From CAZDRI01 sp964508055 (lineage in GTDB: Bacteria; Pseudomonadota; Gammaproteobacteria; PS1; Pseudothioglobaceae), in the NCBI GenBank assembly GCA_964508055.1, contig CAZDRI010000005.1, forward strand, positions 9,129 through 73,128: a stretch of 64,000 bases of DNA. The letters run 5' to 3'. This document shows, piece by piece, positions 8,850 through 17,407 of the stretch; positions within the stretch are counted from its first letter, which is position 1; the number at the start of each line of letters is the position of its first letter. The translations under genes and the position numbers were made by a program. Under the pieces are notes generated by a model. The model made no database searches. It had not been told where the DNA came from and worked only from the letters and a program-made list of their open reading frames with translations.

Positions 8850-10038
8850 ATATCTAGGTAAAAAATTTGGTAAAAAAATTACAGGCACTCTTATTAGTGA
8901 TGATAAAACTACAGTTATAAAAGAGTTAAAAGCACAGCATATAATTGTAAAAAAAATTACTATAGAAACCTACAATAATAAATGGGTGATTTTTAATAAA
9001 GTTTCTGATAGAAATATTTTATTTTTTACTAAAAAACTATCCACAATGATAAGTTCAGGTATCCCTTTACTTGATTCTTTGAAATTAGTGGATAGTCAAA
9101 TAGACGATAAAAATCTTAAAACAATTAGTAATGGAATATTAAAAGATTTAGATGGAGGGCTACCTTTAAGTGAGGCTATCTTAAAATATCCTAATGTTTT
9201 TGATGGCTATTATTTAAATATGGTTAAGGCTGGAGAGTTAACAGGCTCCTTAGATGAGTTTTTAAAAAAATTATCAGAGTCGTTAGAAAAAAAACAGAAA
9301 ATCAAATCAGGAATTAAAAGTGCTCTTTTATATCCAGCTATGCTAATAAGTGTAACTTTCATAGTAGCTGTTTTTATGTTAGCCTATGTTGTTCCTACTT
9401 TTGAGATGATGTATAAAAATATGAAAGTAGATTTGCCAGAAATGACAAAAACTATGATTTTAGTAGGGCACTTTTTTTCAAATCCAGCTAATCTTTTATT
9501 TATACTTTTAACTTTTATTTTAATTTTTCTAATATTTAAAGTTTTAAATAAAAATGAATCTTTTAAAACTATGAGTGATTCTTTGGTTTTAAAAATACCA
9601 ATTTTTGGTGGTATATATAATTTATCTATTATGGCTAAATTAGCTTTATTGATGGCAAACCTTACGGCTGCAGGTATAGGCATAATTAAAATCCTAGAAA
9701 TAACTATGAATGTATCAAACAATATAATTTTTAAAAAAGCAATTGCTAATATTAAACAAGGGGTGTTAACGGGCAGAGCATTATCAACAATGTTTAGCTC
9801 TGAAAAAGTTTTTGATAAAAACTTCTCTCAATTATTAGCTGTTGGTGAAGAAAGTGGTGATTTAGATAATATGCTTTTTTCAGTAGCTAGATATTATGAA
9901 GACGAGTTTGATACTATAGTTGCAAACTTTTCTAAAATTATAGAGCCAGTGATGATTTTAATTGTAGGAGGGATAATAGGAGTATTAGTTATAGCACTAT
10001 ATTTACCTATTTTTTCTTCTGGTAAGTTAATTGGTTAA
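8836..10038 (+). CDS. MshG/PilC-type inner-membrane platform protein
   Basis: GspF-family polytopic protein of 400 residues, the platform on which the extension and retraction ATPases act. Two tandem T2SSF domains are visible: the first has FTKKLSTMISSGIPLLDSL, the second LALLMANLTAAGIGI. Three membrane spans lie at about 168-193, 217-240 and 374-397. Glu- and Gly-rich conserved turns (MVKAGELTGSLDEFL and LLAVGEESGDLDNML) appear once in each domain. The start overlaps the end of mshE, implying translational coupling. It closes the recognisable pilus operon; no mshM, mshN or prepilin peptidase gene lies in the window. Confidence 0.88.
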   Translation: MAIYKYLGKKFGKKITGTLISDDKTTVIKELKAQHIIVKKITIETYNNKWVIFNKVSDRNILFFTKKLSTMISSGIPLLDSLKLVDSQIDDKNLKTISNGILKDLDGGLPLSEAILKYPNVFDGYYLNMVKAGELTGSLDEFLKKLSESLEKKQKIKSGIKSALLYPAMLISVTFIVAVFMLAYVVPTFEMMYKNMKVDLPEMTKTMILVGHFFSNPANLLFILLTFILIFLIFKVLNKNESFKTMSDSLVLKIPIFGGIYNLSIMAKLALLMANLTAAGIGIIKILEITMNVSNNIIFKKAIANIKQGVLTGRALSTMFSSEKVFDKNFSQLLAVGEESGDLDNMLFSVARYYEDEFDTIVANFSKIIEPVMILIVGGIIGVLVIALYLPIFSSGKLIG

Positions 10039-10045
10039 AATTATT

Positions 10046-10074
10046 TTGACAATTTTTTTTGCACTATGTAACAT
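10046..10074 (+). promoter_or_regulatory. Sigma70-type promoter before 10152
   Basis: A perfect -35 hexamer TTGACA (10046-10051), a 17-base spacer and a -10 of TAACAT (10069-10074, 4/6 match) lie about 80 bases before the next ATG. It would start a new transcript after the pilus operon. Confidence 0.55.
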
Positions 10075-10151
10075 AAAAAATTAGTTTTTAATTTAGTTTA
10101 GTTGTTTTACCAGTATGATTACTATCGCTAACTAAATGGAGGGGAACAGAA

Positions 10152-10712
10152 ATGGATATTTTAACTGGTTTTATTATTATTTGGTCTATTAGTTTAGCTA
10201 TATGGCTTTTTTATCAGACTAATTATAATGAAGCAAAGACCATCAGCAATAATGATGAATTAAACAATAAGATATTTGCTAAAGGTATTGAAAAATCAAA
10301 TGAAAAAATAGAAATTTTTGATGATGGTAATAATAGTGAAAAATTTAATTCAGCTTATGATAATGAAAAAATAATTGCTAAGTTAGAAGAGAAAATCAAA
10401 ACGAATAGCAAGTTTAAGGTTAATATTAAATTTAACTTTAAAGAAAACTTGGCTATTAATAGATTATTAAAAGAATACCCTAAACAAGTTTCTATTAAAT
10501 ATAATAAAAACAATACCCGTAATGACATTGACAATGATGAATTGCATTTTAAGATTTTTGATAATGGCAACTTCTGTTATATATCAAAACATGAACTTAA
10601 CTCTTCAGCTCGTAAGATTGATATTTATGAAAAAAATACTTTTGGTACTTATCACCCAATAGTAAGCAAATATAAAAGACAATTTGCAGAACAAGATAAA
10701 GTATTTAGCTAA
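10152..10712 (+). CDS. Unrecognised single-span membrane protein
   Basis: Protein of 186 residues that I do not recognise. It has one N-terminal membrane helix (ILTGFIIIWSISLAIWLFY, about 3-21), then an Asn/Lys/Asp/Glu-rich, probably cytoplasmic domain without obvious catalytic motifs. It has a strong ribosome site (GGAGGGG, 6 bases before the ATG) and its own promoter 80 bases upstream, both unusual in this window. It follows mshG, the slot occupied by mshF in Vibrio MSHA loci, but I see no sequence support for mshF. It is nearly contiguous with the small membrane protein downstream, so the two probably work as a pair. Confidence 0.7.
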   Translation: MDILTGFIIIWSISLAIWLFYQTNYNEAKTISNNDELNNKIFAKGIEKSNEKIEIFDDGNNSEKFNSAYDNEKIIAKLEEKIKTNSKFKVNIKFNFKENLAINRLLKEYPKQVSIKYNKNNTRNDIDNDELHFKIFDNGNFCYISKHELNSSARKIDIYEKNTFGTYHPIVSKYKRQFAEQDKVFS

Positions 10713-10713
10713 A

Positions 10714-10977
10714 ATGACTGTATACTATATTACAACAGCAATGTGGTTTACTGTAGCTACTTCATTATCAAGGCAAAATAATGTGCCAAGGACTATTATG
10801 GTGATTATTTTTTTTGGTATGTCTCTCTCTTTTGGGATACTATTATTTATTAGTAAGCCACTTCAATTTGATTTTAACAATGTTAATGTTGAAATGTTTC
10901 AATTTATAAGTTTAATACTTTTATCAATGATAGGTGTTTTTATAATAAAATTTATTTACCATAGTAAAGAAAAATAA
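10714..10977 (+). CDS. Small three-span membrane protein
   Basis: About 87 residues from the ATG at 10714, one base after the preceding stop. An in-frame ATG at 10684 would overlap that gene by 29 bases. Hydrophobic segments fall at about VYYITTAMWFTVATSL, TIMVIIFFGMSLSFGILLFI and FQFISLILLSMIGVFIIKF, with a Lys-rich C-terminus. No family is recognised. Its coupling to the membrane protein at 10152 suggests a shared function. Confidence 0.6.
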   Translation: MTVYYITTAMWFTVATSLSRQNNVPRTIMVIIFFGMSLSFGILLFISKPLQFDFNNVNVEMFQFISLILLSMIGVFIIKFIYHSKEK

Positions 10978-10994
10978 ACTAGTAAATCCATTTT

Positions 10995-11762
10995 TTATAA
11001 TCGCATTTCTATATGTTGTTTTTGCATATATCTTTTAGCTTGTTTTATAGTATAGATTCCAAAATGAAAAATACTTGCTGCCAGCACTGCGTCAGCTTTT
11101 CCTATTTTAATACCTTCTACTAAATGTTCTAAATTACCAACTCCGCCAGAAGCTATAATTGGTATATTGACAGAGTTACTTATAGTTTTTGTAAGCTCTA
11201 AATCAAAACCTTTTTTAGTGCCATCTCTATCCATAGAGGTAAGTAAAATCTCACCAGCACCATAATCAGCCATCTTTTTTGCCCATAAAACAGCATCAAT
11301 TCCAGTTTTATTTCTACCGCCATGGGTAAATATTTCCCATTTGTTAGGGTTTTTAGTTACTTGTTTGGCATCTATAGCTATCACAATACACTGAGAGCCA
11401 AAATGAGAACACACTTCTTTAACTAAGTAAGGGTTTTTAATAGCTGCTGAATTAATTGCTACTTTATCAGCGCCGGCATTTAGCATAGTTCTTACATCTT
11501 CTAATTTTCTAATACCGCCACCAACTGTTAAAGGAATAAAAACTTCATCTGCCACTTTTTCTACCATATGGACTAATGTATCTCTGCCTTCGTGACTTGC
11601 AGTAATATCTAAAAAGGTTATTTCATCAGCACCTTCTAAGTCATATCTCTTAGCTATATCAACTGGGTCTCCAGCATCTTTTATATCAACAAATTTAGTA
11701 CCTTTGACAACTCTACCATTATCAACATCTAAACAAGGGATTATGCGTTTTGTTAAGCTCAT
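10995..11762 (-). CDS. hisF: Imidazole glycerol phosphate synthase, cyclase subunit
   Basis: HisF makes imidazole glycerol phosphate and AICAR from PRFAR using ammonia from HisH in histidine synthesis. The protein (255 aa) is a typical (beta/alpha)8 barrel. It opens with SLTKRIIPCLDVDNGRVVKG, whose Asp12 is the catalytic acid, and has VGGGIR, AIDAKQ and the C-terminal IIASGGVGN phosphate-binding loop. The start is set at 11762 by alignment with the family N-terminus; the frame is open to 11810, but that would overlap uppS. No other his gene is near, so the pathway genes are dispersed. It is divergent from uppS with a 30-base gap. Confidence 0.95.
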   Translation of the reverse strand: MSLTKRIIPCLDVDNGRVVKGTKFVDIKDAGDPVDIAKRYDLEGADEITFLDITASHEGRDTLVHMVEKVADEVFIPLTVGGGIRKLEDVRTMLNAGADKVAINSAAIKNPYLVKEVCSHFGSQCIVIAIDAKQVTKNPNKWEIFTHGGRNKTGIDAVLWAKKMADYGAGEILLTSMDRDGTKKGFDLELTKTISNSVNIPIIASGGVGNLEHLVEGIKIGKADAVLAASIFHFGIYTIKQAKRYMQKQHIEMRL

Positions 11763-11792
11763 AGTATTAATTTTACCGTATAATTTGCACAG

Positions 11793-12491
11793 ATGATGAT
11801 ACCAAAACACATAGCCATAATAATGGACGGAAATGGTCGTTGGGCAAAAAATAAGTTACTGCCTCGTTTTAGTGGTCATCAACAAGGATTAAAGGCAGTT
11901 AGAAAAGTTGTTAAAGAATGTATAACTTTAAAAATTGAGGTGCTAACTTTATTTGCTTTTAGTTCTGAAAATAAAAACCGCCCTAAAGAAGAAATCAAAC
12001 TTCTCACTAAACTATTTGAATCAGCTTTAAAAAGAGAAATTACAAAGTTAAATGAAAATAATGTTCGCCTTAACATTGTTGGTGATATTTCTTTTTTTGG
12101 AAATAAATTGCAAAAACTAATTAAAGATGTTGAAGATAAATTAAAAAAAAACAATGGGCTTACTTTAAATATTGCTGCAAATTATGGTGGTAGGTGGGAT
12201 ATAGTTGAAACTTGCAAGAAAATATCTACTAAGATAGAAAAAGGCGATATTAAAATTAATGATATTAATGAAGAGCTGTTTTCTAAAAATACAAGCTTAA
12301 GCGGTTATCCAGAAGTTGACTTACTGATTCGCACAAGTAACGAGTTTCGTATAAGTAATTTTATGCTCTGGGATATTGCTTATAGTGAACTTTATTTCAC
12401 TCCAGTGTTATGGCCTGATTTTGATGCAGAAGAGCTAAATAAGGCTATAGTAGAATATCAAAATCGTGATAGAAGGTTTGGTAAAAGGTAA
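11793..12491 (+). CDS. uppS: Undecaprenyl diphosphate synthase
   Basis: Cis-prenyltransferase that makes the C55 lipid carrier for peptidoglycan. Length is 232 aa. The family motif MDGNGRWA follows HIAIIM at the N-terminus, with catalytic Asp12 and the phosphate-binding loop; LTLFAFSSENKNRP and DLLIRTSNEFRISNFMLWDIAYSEL (in part) mark the substrate and metal sites. In the canonical motif the latter region reads RTSGE.R.SNF; here it reads RTSNEFRISNF, a small substitution. First gene of a tight uppS-cdsA-dxr run. Confidence 0.94.
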   Translation: MMIPKHIAIIMDGNGRWAKNKLLPRFSGHQQGLKAVRKVVKECITLKIEVLTLFAFSSENKNRPKEEIKLLTKLFESALKREITKLNENNVRLNIVGDISFFGNKLQKLIKDVEDKLKKNNGLTLNIAANYGGRWDIVETCKKISTKIEKGDIKINDINEELFSKNTSLSGYPEVDLLIRTSNEFRISNFMLWDIAYSELYFTPVLWPDFDAEELNKAIVEYQNRDRRFGKR

Positions 12492-12492
12492 C

Positions 12493-13308
12493 ATGTTAAT
12501 AAATAGGGTTGTAACAGCATTATTCTTAGCACCATTATTTGTGTTTGCTATGTACAATTTAAACCGTCCTTATTTTTCTTTGCTAATTGCAATAATAGTT
12601 TTAATTGCTGCTTGGGAATGGACTTCTTTTGTAAAAATTAAATCAAATAAAAATAAATCATTTTATGTGTTGATAATTTTTATTTTAATGGCACTTAGTT
12701 TTAAGTTAGATATTAACTATCAAATAAATTTTTTATTTTTAATTATTTTTTGGTGGTTAATAAATTTAATATGGATATTAAAATATCCAAAACTACAATC
12801 ATTTTGGTATAAAAACCAATTATTACGAGGCTTAAATGGGATATTGGTCATTGTCCCTACATGGCTTTCTTTTATCTTAATCCGTGAATTGTTAGGAGCA
12901 GGCTGGTTATTATTTTTGCTATTTTTAATTTGGGGGGCTGACACTGGTGCTTATTTTGTAGGTAAAAATTTTGGTAAAAGAAAGTTATTAAAAAAAGTAA
13001 GTCCAGGTAAGACTGTAGAGGGGGTTATTGGTGCTATAGCAATAAGCATAGTAATAAGCATCTTAGCTCTTTATAGTAATAATATAAGTTATGACAAGTG
13101 GTTTTTATATATTGTGCTTACTTTTTTAGTTGTTATAACATCTGTTGTAGGAGATTTGTTTGAAAGCATTTTTAAAAGAGCTACTAATATGAAAGATAGT
13201 GGTAGTATATTGCCAGGACATGGCGGTATTTTAGATAGGATTGATAGCCTTACTTCTGCATCACCAGTATTTTTAATAGGATGTTTATTTATTGAAAATT
13301 TATTATGA
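12493..13308 (+). CDS. cdsA: Phosphatidate cytidylyltransferase
   Basis: Integral membrane enzyme that makes CDP-diacylglycerol, the precursor of phospholipids. The protein has 271 residues with about eight hydrophobic spans and the CDS signature near the C-terminus (KDSGSILPGHGGILDRIDSL), intact with its catalytic Asp and Arg-Asp pair. The ATG at 12493, one base after the uppS stop, is preferred over an in-frame ATG at 12466 that overlaps uppS. It overlaps dxr by 4 bases. Confidence 0.94.
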   Translation: MLINRVVTALFLAPLFVFAMYNLNRPYFSLLIAIIVLIAAWEWTSFVKIKSNKNKSFYVLIIFILMALSFKLDINYQINFLFLIIFWWLINLIWILKYPKLQSFWYKNQLLRGLNGILVIVPTWLSFILIRELLGAGWLLFLLFLIWGADTGAYFVGKNFGKRKLLKKVSPGKTVEGVIGAIAISIVISILALYSNNISYDKWFLYIVLTFLVVITSVVGDLFESIFKRATNMKDSGSILPGHGGILDRIDSLTSASPVFLIGCLFIENLL

Positions 13309-14462
13309 AAAATATTGTTATTTTAGGAGCGACAGGCTCTATAGGTCAAAACACTCTTAAAGTAATATCTTTACATCCTGATAAGTATAAAGTTTACGCT
13401 ATTGGAGCAAATAAAAATTATAAAAAAATATTTGAGTTTTGCCTTATTTACAAGCCTGTTTATGCGGTAATGAGTGATGTAAAAGCAGCTCAAAAATTAC
13501 AAGATAAGTTAGAATTAAAATCTGATACCATTGTATTGTCAGGGTTAGAGTCTTTAGACAAAATAGCAGCTGATAATGAAGTTGACTATGTAATGGCAAG
13601 CATAGTTGGCAGTGTTGGGATGCAATCTGCATTAAGTGCAATCAAAGCAGGTAAAAGAGTCTTACTTGCTAATAAAGAATCTTTAGTATTAGCAGGAGAG
13701 ATCTTTATTAAAGAGGTTAAAAAAAATAATGCTGAATTAATACCAATAGATAGCGAACATTCTGCAATATTTCAAAGTTTAGCTTCAGGTAAGATTCAAG
13801 ATGTTGAAAAAATTGAACTTACTGCATCTGGAGGACCCTTTTTAAAAACAGCGTTAAATAGTCTAAAAAATGTAACCCCTAAAGAAGCTATAAAACACCC
13901 TAACTGGAGCATGGGTAAAAAAATATCAGTTGATTCTGCAACTATGATAAATAAAGGTTTAGAAGTAATTGAAGCACATTATTTATTTAATATGCCAAGT
14001 AATAAGATTGATGTTATTATTCACCCGCAAAGTATAGTCCACTCATCTGTTTATTTTAAAGATGGCTCTACCATATCACAAGTGGGCATACCTGATATGA
14101 GGACCGCCATATCTTATGGATTGGCTTATCCTAATAGACTTAAATCAGGAGTAGATGCAATTGACTTAACATCTGTTAGCCCACTAGAGTTTTTTAAACC
14201 TAATTTAAAAAAATTTCGTTGCTTAAAATTAGCGTACCAAGCATTAGAAAAAGGAAATTATGCAATTATAGCCCTAAATGCAGCTAATGAAATTGCAGTT
14301 GATGCTTTTTTAAATAATGAAATAGCTTTTTTAGATATAGCAAAAATAATAGAAAAAACTTTAGAAAATATTAAAGAAGTTAATATAGATAGTTTGTCAA
14401 ATGTTATTGAAAATGATAAACTATACCGTCAAATCACAAAAGAAATCATTTTAAAAATTTAA
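13305..14462 (+). CDS. dxr: 1-deoxy-D-xylulose 5-phosphate reductoisomerase
   Basis: Catalyses the first committed step of the MEP isoprenoid pathway (DXP to MEP, NADPH-dependent), supplying UppS. Length is 385 aa. The NADPH loop GATGSIGQNT is at about 7-16; LLANKESLVLAG and PIDSEHSAIFQ carry the metal and substrate residues, with HPNWSMGKKISVDSATMINK (in part) and the flexible HPQSIVHS loop following. All look intact. Its ATG overlaps the cdsA stop (ATGA). In many gammaproteobacteria rseP follows dxr; here an M23 peptidase does. Confidence 0.96.
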   Translation: MKNIVILGATGSIGQNTLKVISLHPDKYKVYAIGANKNYKKIFEFCLIYKPVYAVMSDVKAAQKLQDKLELKSDTIVLSGLESLDKIAADNEVDYVMASIVGSVGMQSALSAIKAGKRVLLANKESLVLAGEIFIKEVKKNNAELIPIDSEHSAIFQSLASGKIQDVEKIELTASGGPFLKTALNSLKNVTPKEAIKHPNWSMGKKISVDSATMINKGLEVIEAHYLFNMPSNKIDVIIHPQSIVHSSVYFKDGSTISQVGIPDMRTAISYGLAYPNRLKSGVDAIDLTSVSPLEFFKPNLKKFRCLKLAYQALEKGNYAIIALNAANEIAVDAFLNNEIAFLDIAKIIEKTLENIKEVNIDSLSNVIENDKLYRQITKEIILKI

Positions 14463-14471
14463 TTAAAAACT

Positions 14472-15848
14472 ATGTTTGAATATATAAAAAAAAATATCCT
14501 GAAATTTTTCATATTAGCATCAATATTACTTATTTTATTATTTCTCTTACTTATAAATGGAGAAGATAAAACCAAAGACTTATCTACTAATGTAAAAACT
14601 GAAGAAGTAGAAGCAAGCAAAAGCAAAAAAACAACTAATAATAAAATATTAAGCGATATTTTAAACAATAAAGCTAATGAAGAAAAAAGTATAAAAATAG
14701 TCAAAAACCAAAGCCAACCAAAGCAAATAAAACCTAAAGAAAAACCTAAAAAAGTAGCTAAAACTTTTATAGTAAAGGAAAAAGATACTCTTTCCACATA
14801 TTTTAAAAAATTAAAGCTATCAGAAACTAGCTTGGCAAATATGCTTAACGATATCCCATATAAAAATATTTTGGATAATTTGAGCTTAGGGCAGACTTTG
14901 ACTTTTGTAATTAAGAATAAAAAACTTTTAGGCTTAAATTATAAAATTGATGCTCTTAATGAATTAAACATAAATTATATTAATAATAAATTTAATGCTA
15001 AATTAGATACTAAAAAAGCAAATACTTTATGGAAAAAAGTCCAGATAAGTATTACTGATTCTTTGTTTAAAGATGCATTAAAAGCTGGAGTTAGTGAAAA
15101 AACAGTTATGAATATGGCAAAAGTGCTAGTTTATGATTTAGATTTTAATAGAGATTTAAGAAGAGGAGATAAATTTTATTTAGTTTATGAAGAGCACAAA
15201 TCTGATGATAAAACAATAGCTGAAGGAGATATCCTTGCATTAATTTATACAAGTAGAAAAAGAACTATTAAAGCCTTTTTACATAAGCATAAAAGCAATG
15301 AAAAAGCCTACTATAATGATATAGGCATAAGTCTAAAAAAACCTTTTTTAAGAAGTCCACTTAAGTTTGAGAAAATAAGCTCAAAATTTAGTAACGGTAG
15401 ATATCATCCGATATATAAAAAGACAAGACCCCATCGTGGTGTGGATTATGTTGCAAAAAAAGGCACTAAGGTTTATTCAACAGCAAATGGAATTGTTAGC
15501 TTTGCAGGCAAAATGAAAGGATATGGAAATGTGATATTTATAAAACATAGTCCAGTTCATACAACTGTGTATGCACATCTGCAAAAATTTCATGATAAGA
15601 TTAAAAAAGGTATTAATGTAAAGCAAGGTCAGCTAATTGCTTATGTTGGTCAAACAGGTTTGGCTACAGGACCGCACTTACATTATGAAGTTAGGATAAA
15701 TGGTGTCCACAGAGACCCTTTAACTACACCTCTTCCTTTTGTTGCACCTATTAAGAAACAAGAAAGAAAAGACTTTTATAAAAATGTACAAAATATAGTG
15801 AATTTTTTAAAGTCTAAACAAAATGCTCTATACTCTAATAATAGGTAA
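14472..15848 (+). CDS. M23 murein DD-endopeptidase (MepM-like)
   Basis: Periplasmic cell-wall hydrolase anchored by an N-terminal membrane span (FFILASILLILLFLLLI, about 13-30). After a Lys/Asn-rich linker, a LysM/OapA-like domain (FIVKEKDTLSTYFKKLKLSE ... LSLGQTLTFV) is followed by the peptidase M23 domain. Zinc ligands are visible as HRGVD (H321, D325) and HLHYE (H404, with catalytic H402), plus the YAHLQ motif between. The domain order matches MepM/YebA-type endopeptidases that open cross-links for peptidoglycan growth. It starts 9 bases after dxr and probably belongs to its operon. Its 3' end overlaps the start of the disrupted GST gene. Confidence 0.87.
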   Translation: MFEYIKKNILKFFILASILLILLFLLLINGEDKTKDLSTNVKTEEVEASKSKKTTNNKILSDILNNKANEEKSIKIVKNQSQPKQIKPKEKPKKVAKTFIVKEKDTLSTYFKKLKLSETSLANMLNDIPYKNILDNLSLGQTLTFVIKNKKLLGLNYKIDALNELNINYINNKFNAKLDTKKANTLWKKVQISITDSLFKDALKAGVSEKTVMNMAKVLVYDLDFNRDLRRGDKFYLVYEEHKSDDKTIAEGDILALIYTSRKRTIKAFLHKHKSNEKAYYNDIGISLKKPFLRSPLKFEKISSKFSNGRYHPIYKKTRPHRGVDYVAKKGTKVYSTANGIVSFAGKMKGYGNVIFIKHSPVHTTVYAHLQKFHDKIKKGINVKQGQLIAYVGQTGLATGPHLHYEVRINGVHRDPLTTPLPFVAPIKKQERKDFYKNVQNIVNFLKSKQNALYSNNR

Positions 15849-16478
15849 CAAAAATTATTCATCATGGTCATTGAGACCATGGTTTTGGATGAAATACAAT
15901 AATATTGAATTCCAAGAAAAAAAATTCTGCTATTTAAAGAGGATACTGCTGCTAATTTAGAACAATACTTTTCTAATTTTAAAGTGCCAGTGTTAATTGA
16001 CAATAATGCAAATATAAAAGTTTGGGATACTTTAGCAATAATGGAGTATTTAGCGGAAGAACATACCAATAGTTACAGCTATCCTAAAAATAAAAAGTCA
16101 AGAGCGCTGGCTCGTTCAATAACAGCAGAAATGCACTCTAGTTTTTATCATTTGCGTAATGAATTGCCAATGAATTGTAGAAAGAGGTTTAATAATTTTA
16201 CTATCTCTTATAAGGCTCAACAAGATGTTAACAGAGTTGTTGATATTTGGGACTTATGTCGTAGTAATCATAGTGACAAAGGGGATTGGTTATTTGGAGA
16301 ATTTTCCATTGCAGACGCTATGTTTGCACCAATAGCCTTAAGATTTTATGGTTATGATATAAAACTTAGTCCAGCATCAAAAAAATATGTGACTACAATA
16401 GTAAACAATATTTTTATTAAAGATTGGATTAAAAAAGGAGCACAAGAAAAAGAAATTATTATTGAAGGTGAAGTATAA
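15823..16478 (+). pseudogene. Glutathione S-transferase family gene with a frameshift in a poly-A run
   Basis: Two frames together give one GST-like protein. From ATG 15823 the first frame reads a thioredoxin-fold start (LIIGNKNYSSWSLRPWFWMK). It hits a run of eight A at 15917-15924, after which that frame ends in a stop. Adding one base restores ILLFKEDTAANLEQYF, then KVPVLIDNNANIKVWDTLAI and MEYLAEE, the GSH-binding SxxI region and the alpha-helical C-terminal domain to 16478. So a single-base deletion, or a sequencing error, or a slippage site, splits the gene. A shorter protein could start at the GTG at 15984 but would lack most of the thioredoxin fold. Confidence 0.82.
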
Positions 16479-16528
16479 AAAACTTTGTCTTGAATTAAAA
16501 TCATAAGTGCAAAAAATTCCAATCATAC

Positions 16529-17401
16529 ATGAAAACTAAAGATATTATTAATCTAATAACCCTCTCAGCTTTGTGGGGGATGTCATTTTTATTTACTCGT
16601 GTTGCGGTAACAGATTTTGGCTCATTTGCACTAACAGAAGCAAGAGTTTTCATTGCTGCATTATTTCTACTCCCTATTATTTTATTTAAGAAAAAGCATA
16701 AAGATATGATTACTCATTTTGGCAAAATAATAATTATAGGTTTTTTAAATTCAGCATTACCATTTTTTCTTTTTGCTTATGCTGTGATATATATCTCTGC
16801 TGGTCTTGCTTCAATATTAAATGCCACTACAACAATGTTTACTGCAATAGTCGGATACCTATGGTTTAAAGATAAACTAACCTATATGGCTGCTTTTGGA
16901 TTAATAATTGGTTTTACAGGAGTGACGATTTTAGTTTGGGGTAAAGTTTCATTAGATGTAGTTAGCGGCGGGTTAGCGGTTTTAGCAGGACTTTTAGCGT
17001 CTTTTAGCTATAGCATATCAATAAACTTTATAAAAAGATATATGGGTAATGTTGATCCACTTGCGATTGCATGTGGCAGTCAAATAAGTGCTGCAATTAT
17101 TTTATTACCTTTGGCTCTACTATATATACCAGATGCTATGCCTTCAGCTATAAGTTGGCTGAACATTATGGCGCTTGGCATTGCAGGGACAGGACTTGCT
17201 TTTATTATTTATTTTCCACTAATTAAAAGTGTAGGACCAGCTAAGGCATCAACTGTAACTTATCTTATACCAGTATTTGGAATGTTTTGGGGAGCTGTTA
17301 TTTTAAATGAAGTAGTTACTCTTAGGATGGTTGTAGCATGTATTATAATTTTGTTAGGGGCAGCAATGGCTACTGGTTTAATAAAATTTAGAAAGGCATA
17401 A
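16529..17401 (+). CDS. DMT-superfamily (EamA) transporter
   Basis: Inner-membrane carrier of 290 residues with ten hydrophobic spans arranged as two EamA repeats. The first repeat starts ALWGMSFLFTRVAV and the second follows VLAGLLASFSYSISINFIKRY; the C-terminal span ends with Arg/Lys. Conserved turns (LTEARVFIAALFLLPI, LNATTTMFTAIVGYLWFKDKL, LIPVFGMFWGAVILNE) fit the RhaT/EamA exporter group. The substrate cannot be read; such proteins often export amino acids or small metabolites. It is followed 6 bases later by an Asp/Glu racemase-like gene, so the two may act in one pathway. Confidence 0.85.
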   Translation: MKTKDIINLITLSALWGMSFLFTRVAVTDFGSFALTEARVFIAALFLLPIILFKKKHKDMITHFGKIIIIGFLNSALPFFLFAYAVIYISAGLASILNATTTMFTAIVGYLWFKDKLTYMAAFGLIIGFTGVTILVWGKVSLDVVSGGLAVLAGLLASFSYSISINFIKRYMGNVDPLAIACGSQISAAIILLPLALLYIPDAMPSAISWLNIMALGIAGTGLAFIIYFPLIKSVGPAKASTVTYLIPVFGMFWGAVILNEVVTLRMVVACIIILLGAAMATGLIKFRKA

Positions 17402-17407
17402 TATAAT

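Noticed and set aside
10152..10712. mshF assignment
   Set aside because: Only the position fits; no sequence feature supports it.
15984..16478. Stand-alone short GST from GTG 15984
   Set aside because: The sequence before it encodes the missing N-terminal half in another frame, so this is the tail of a frameshifted gene.
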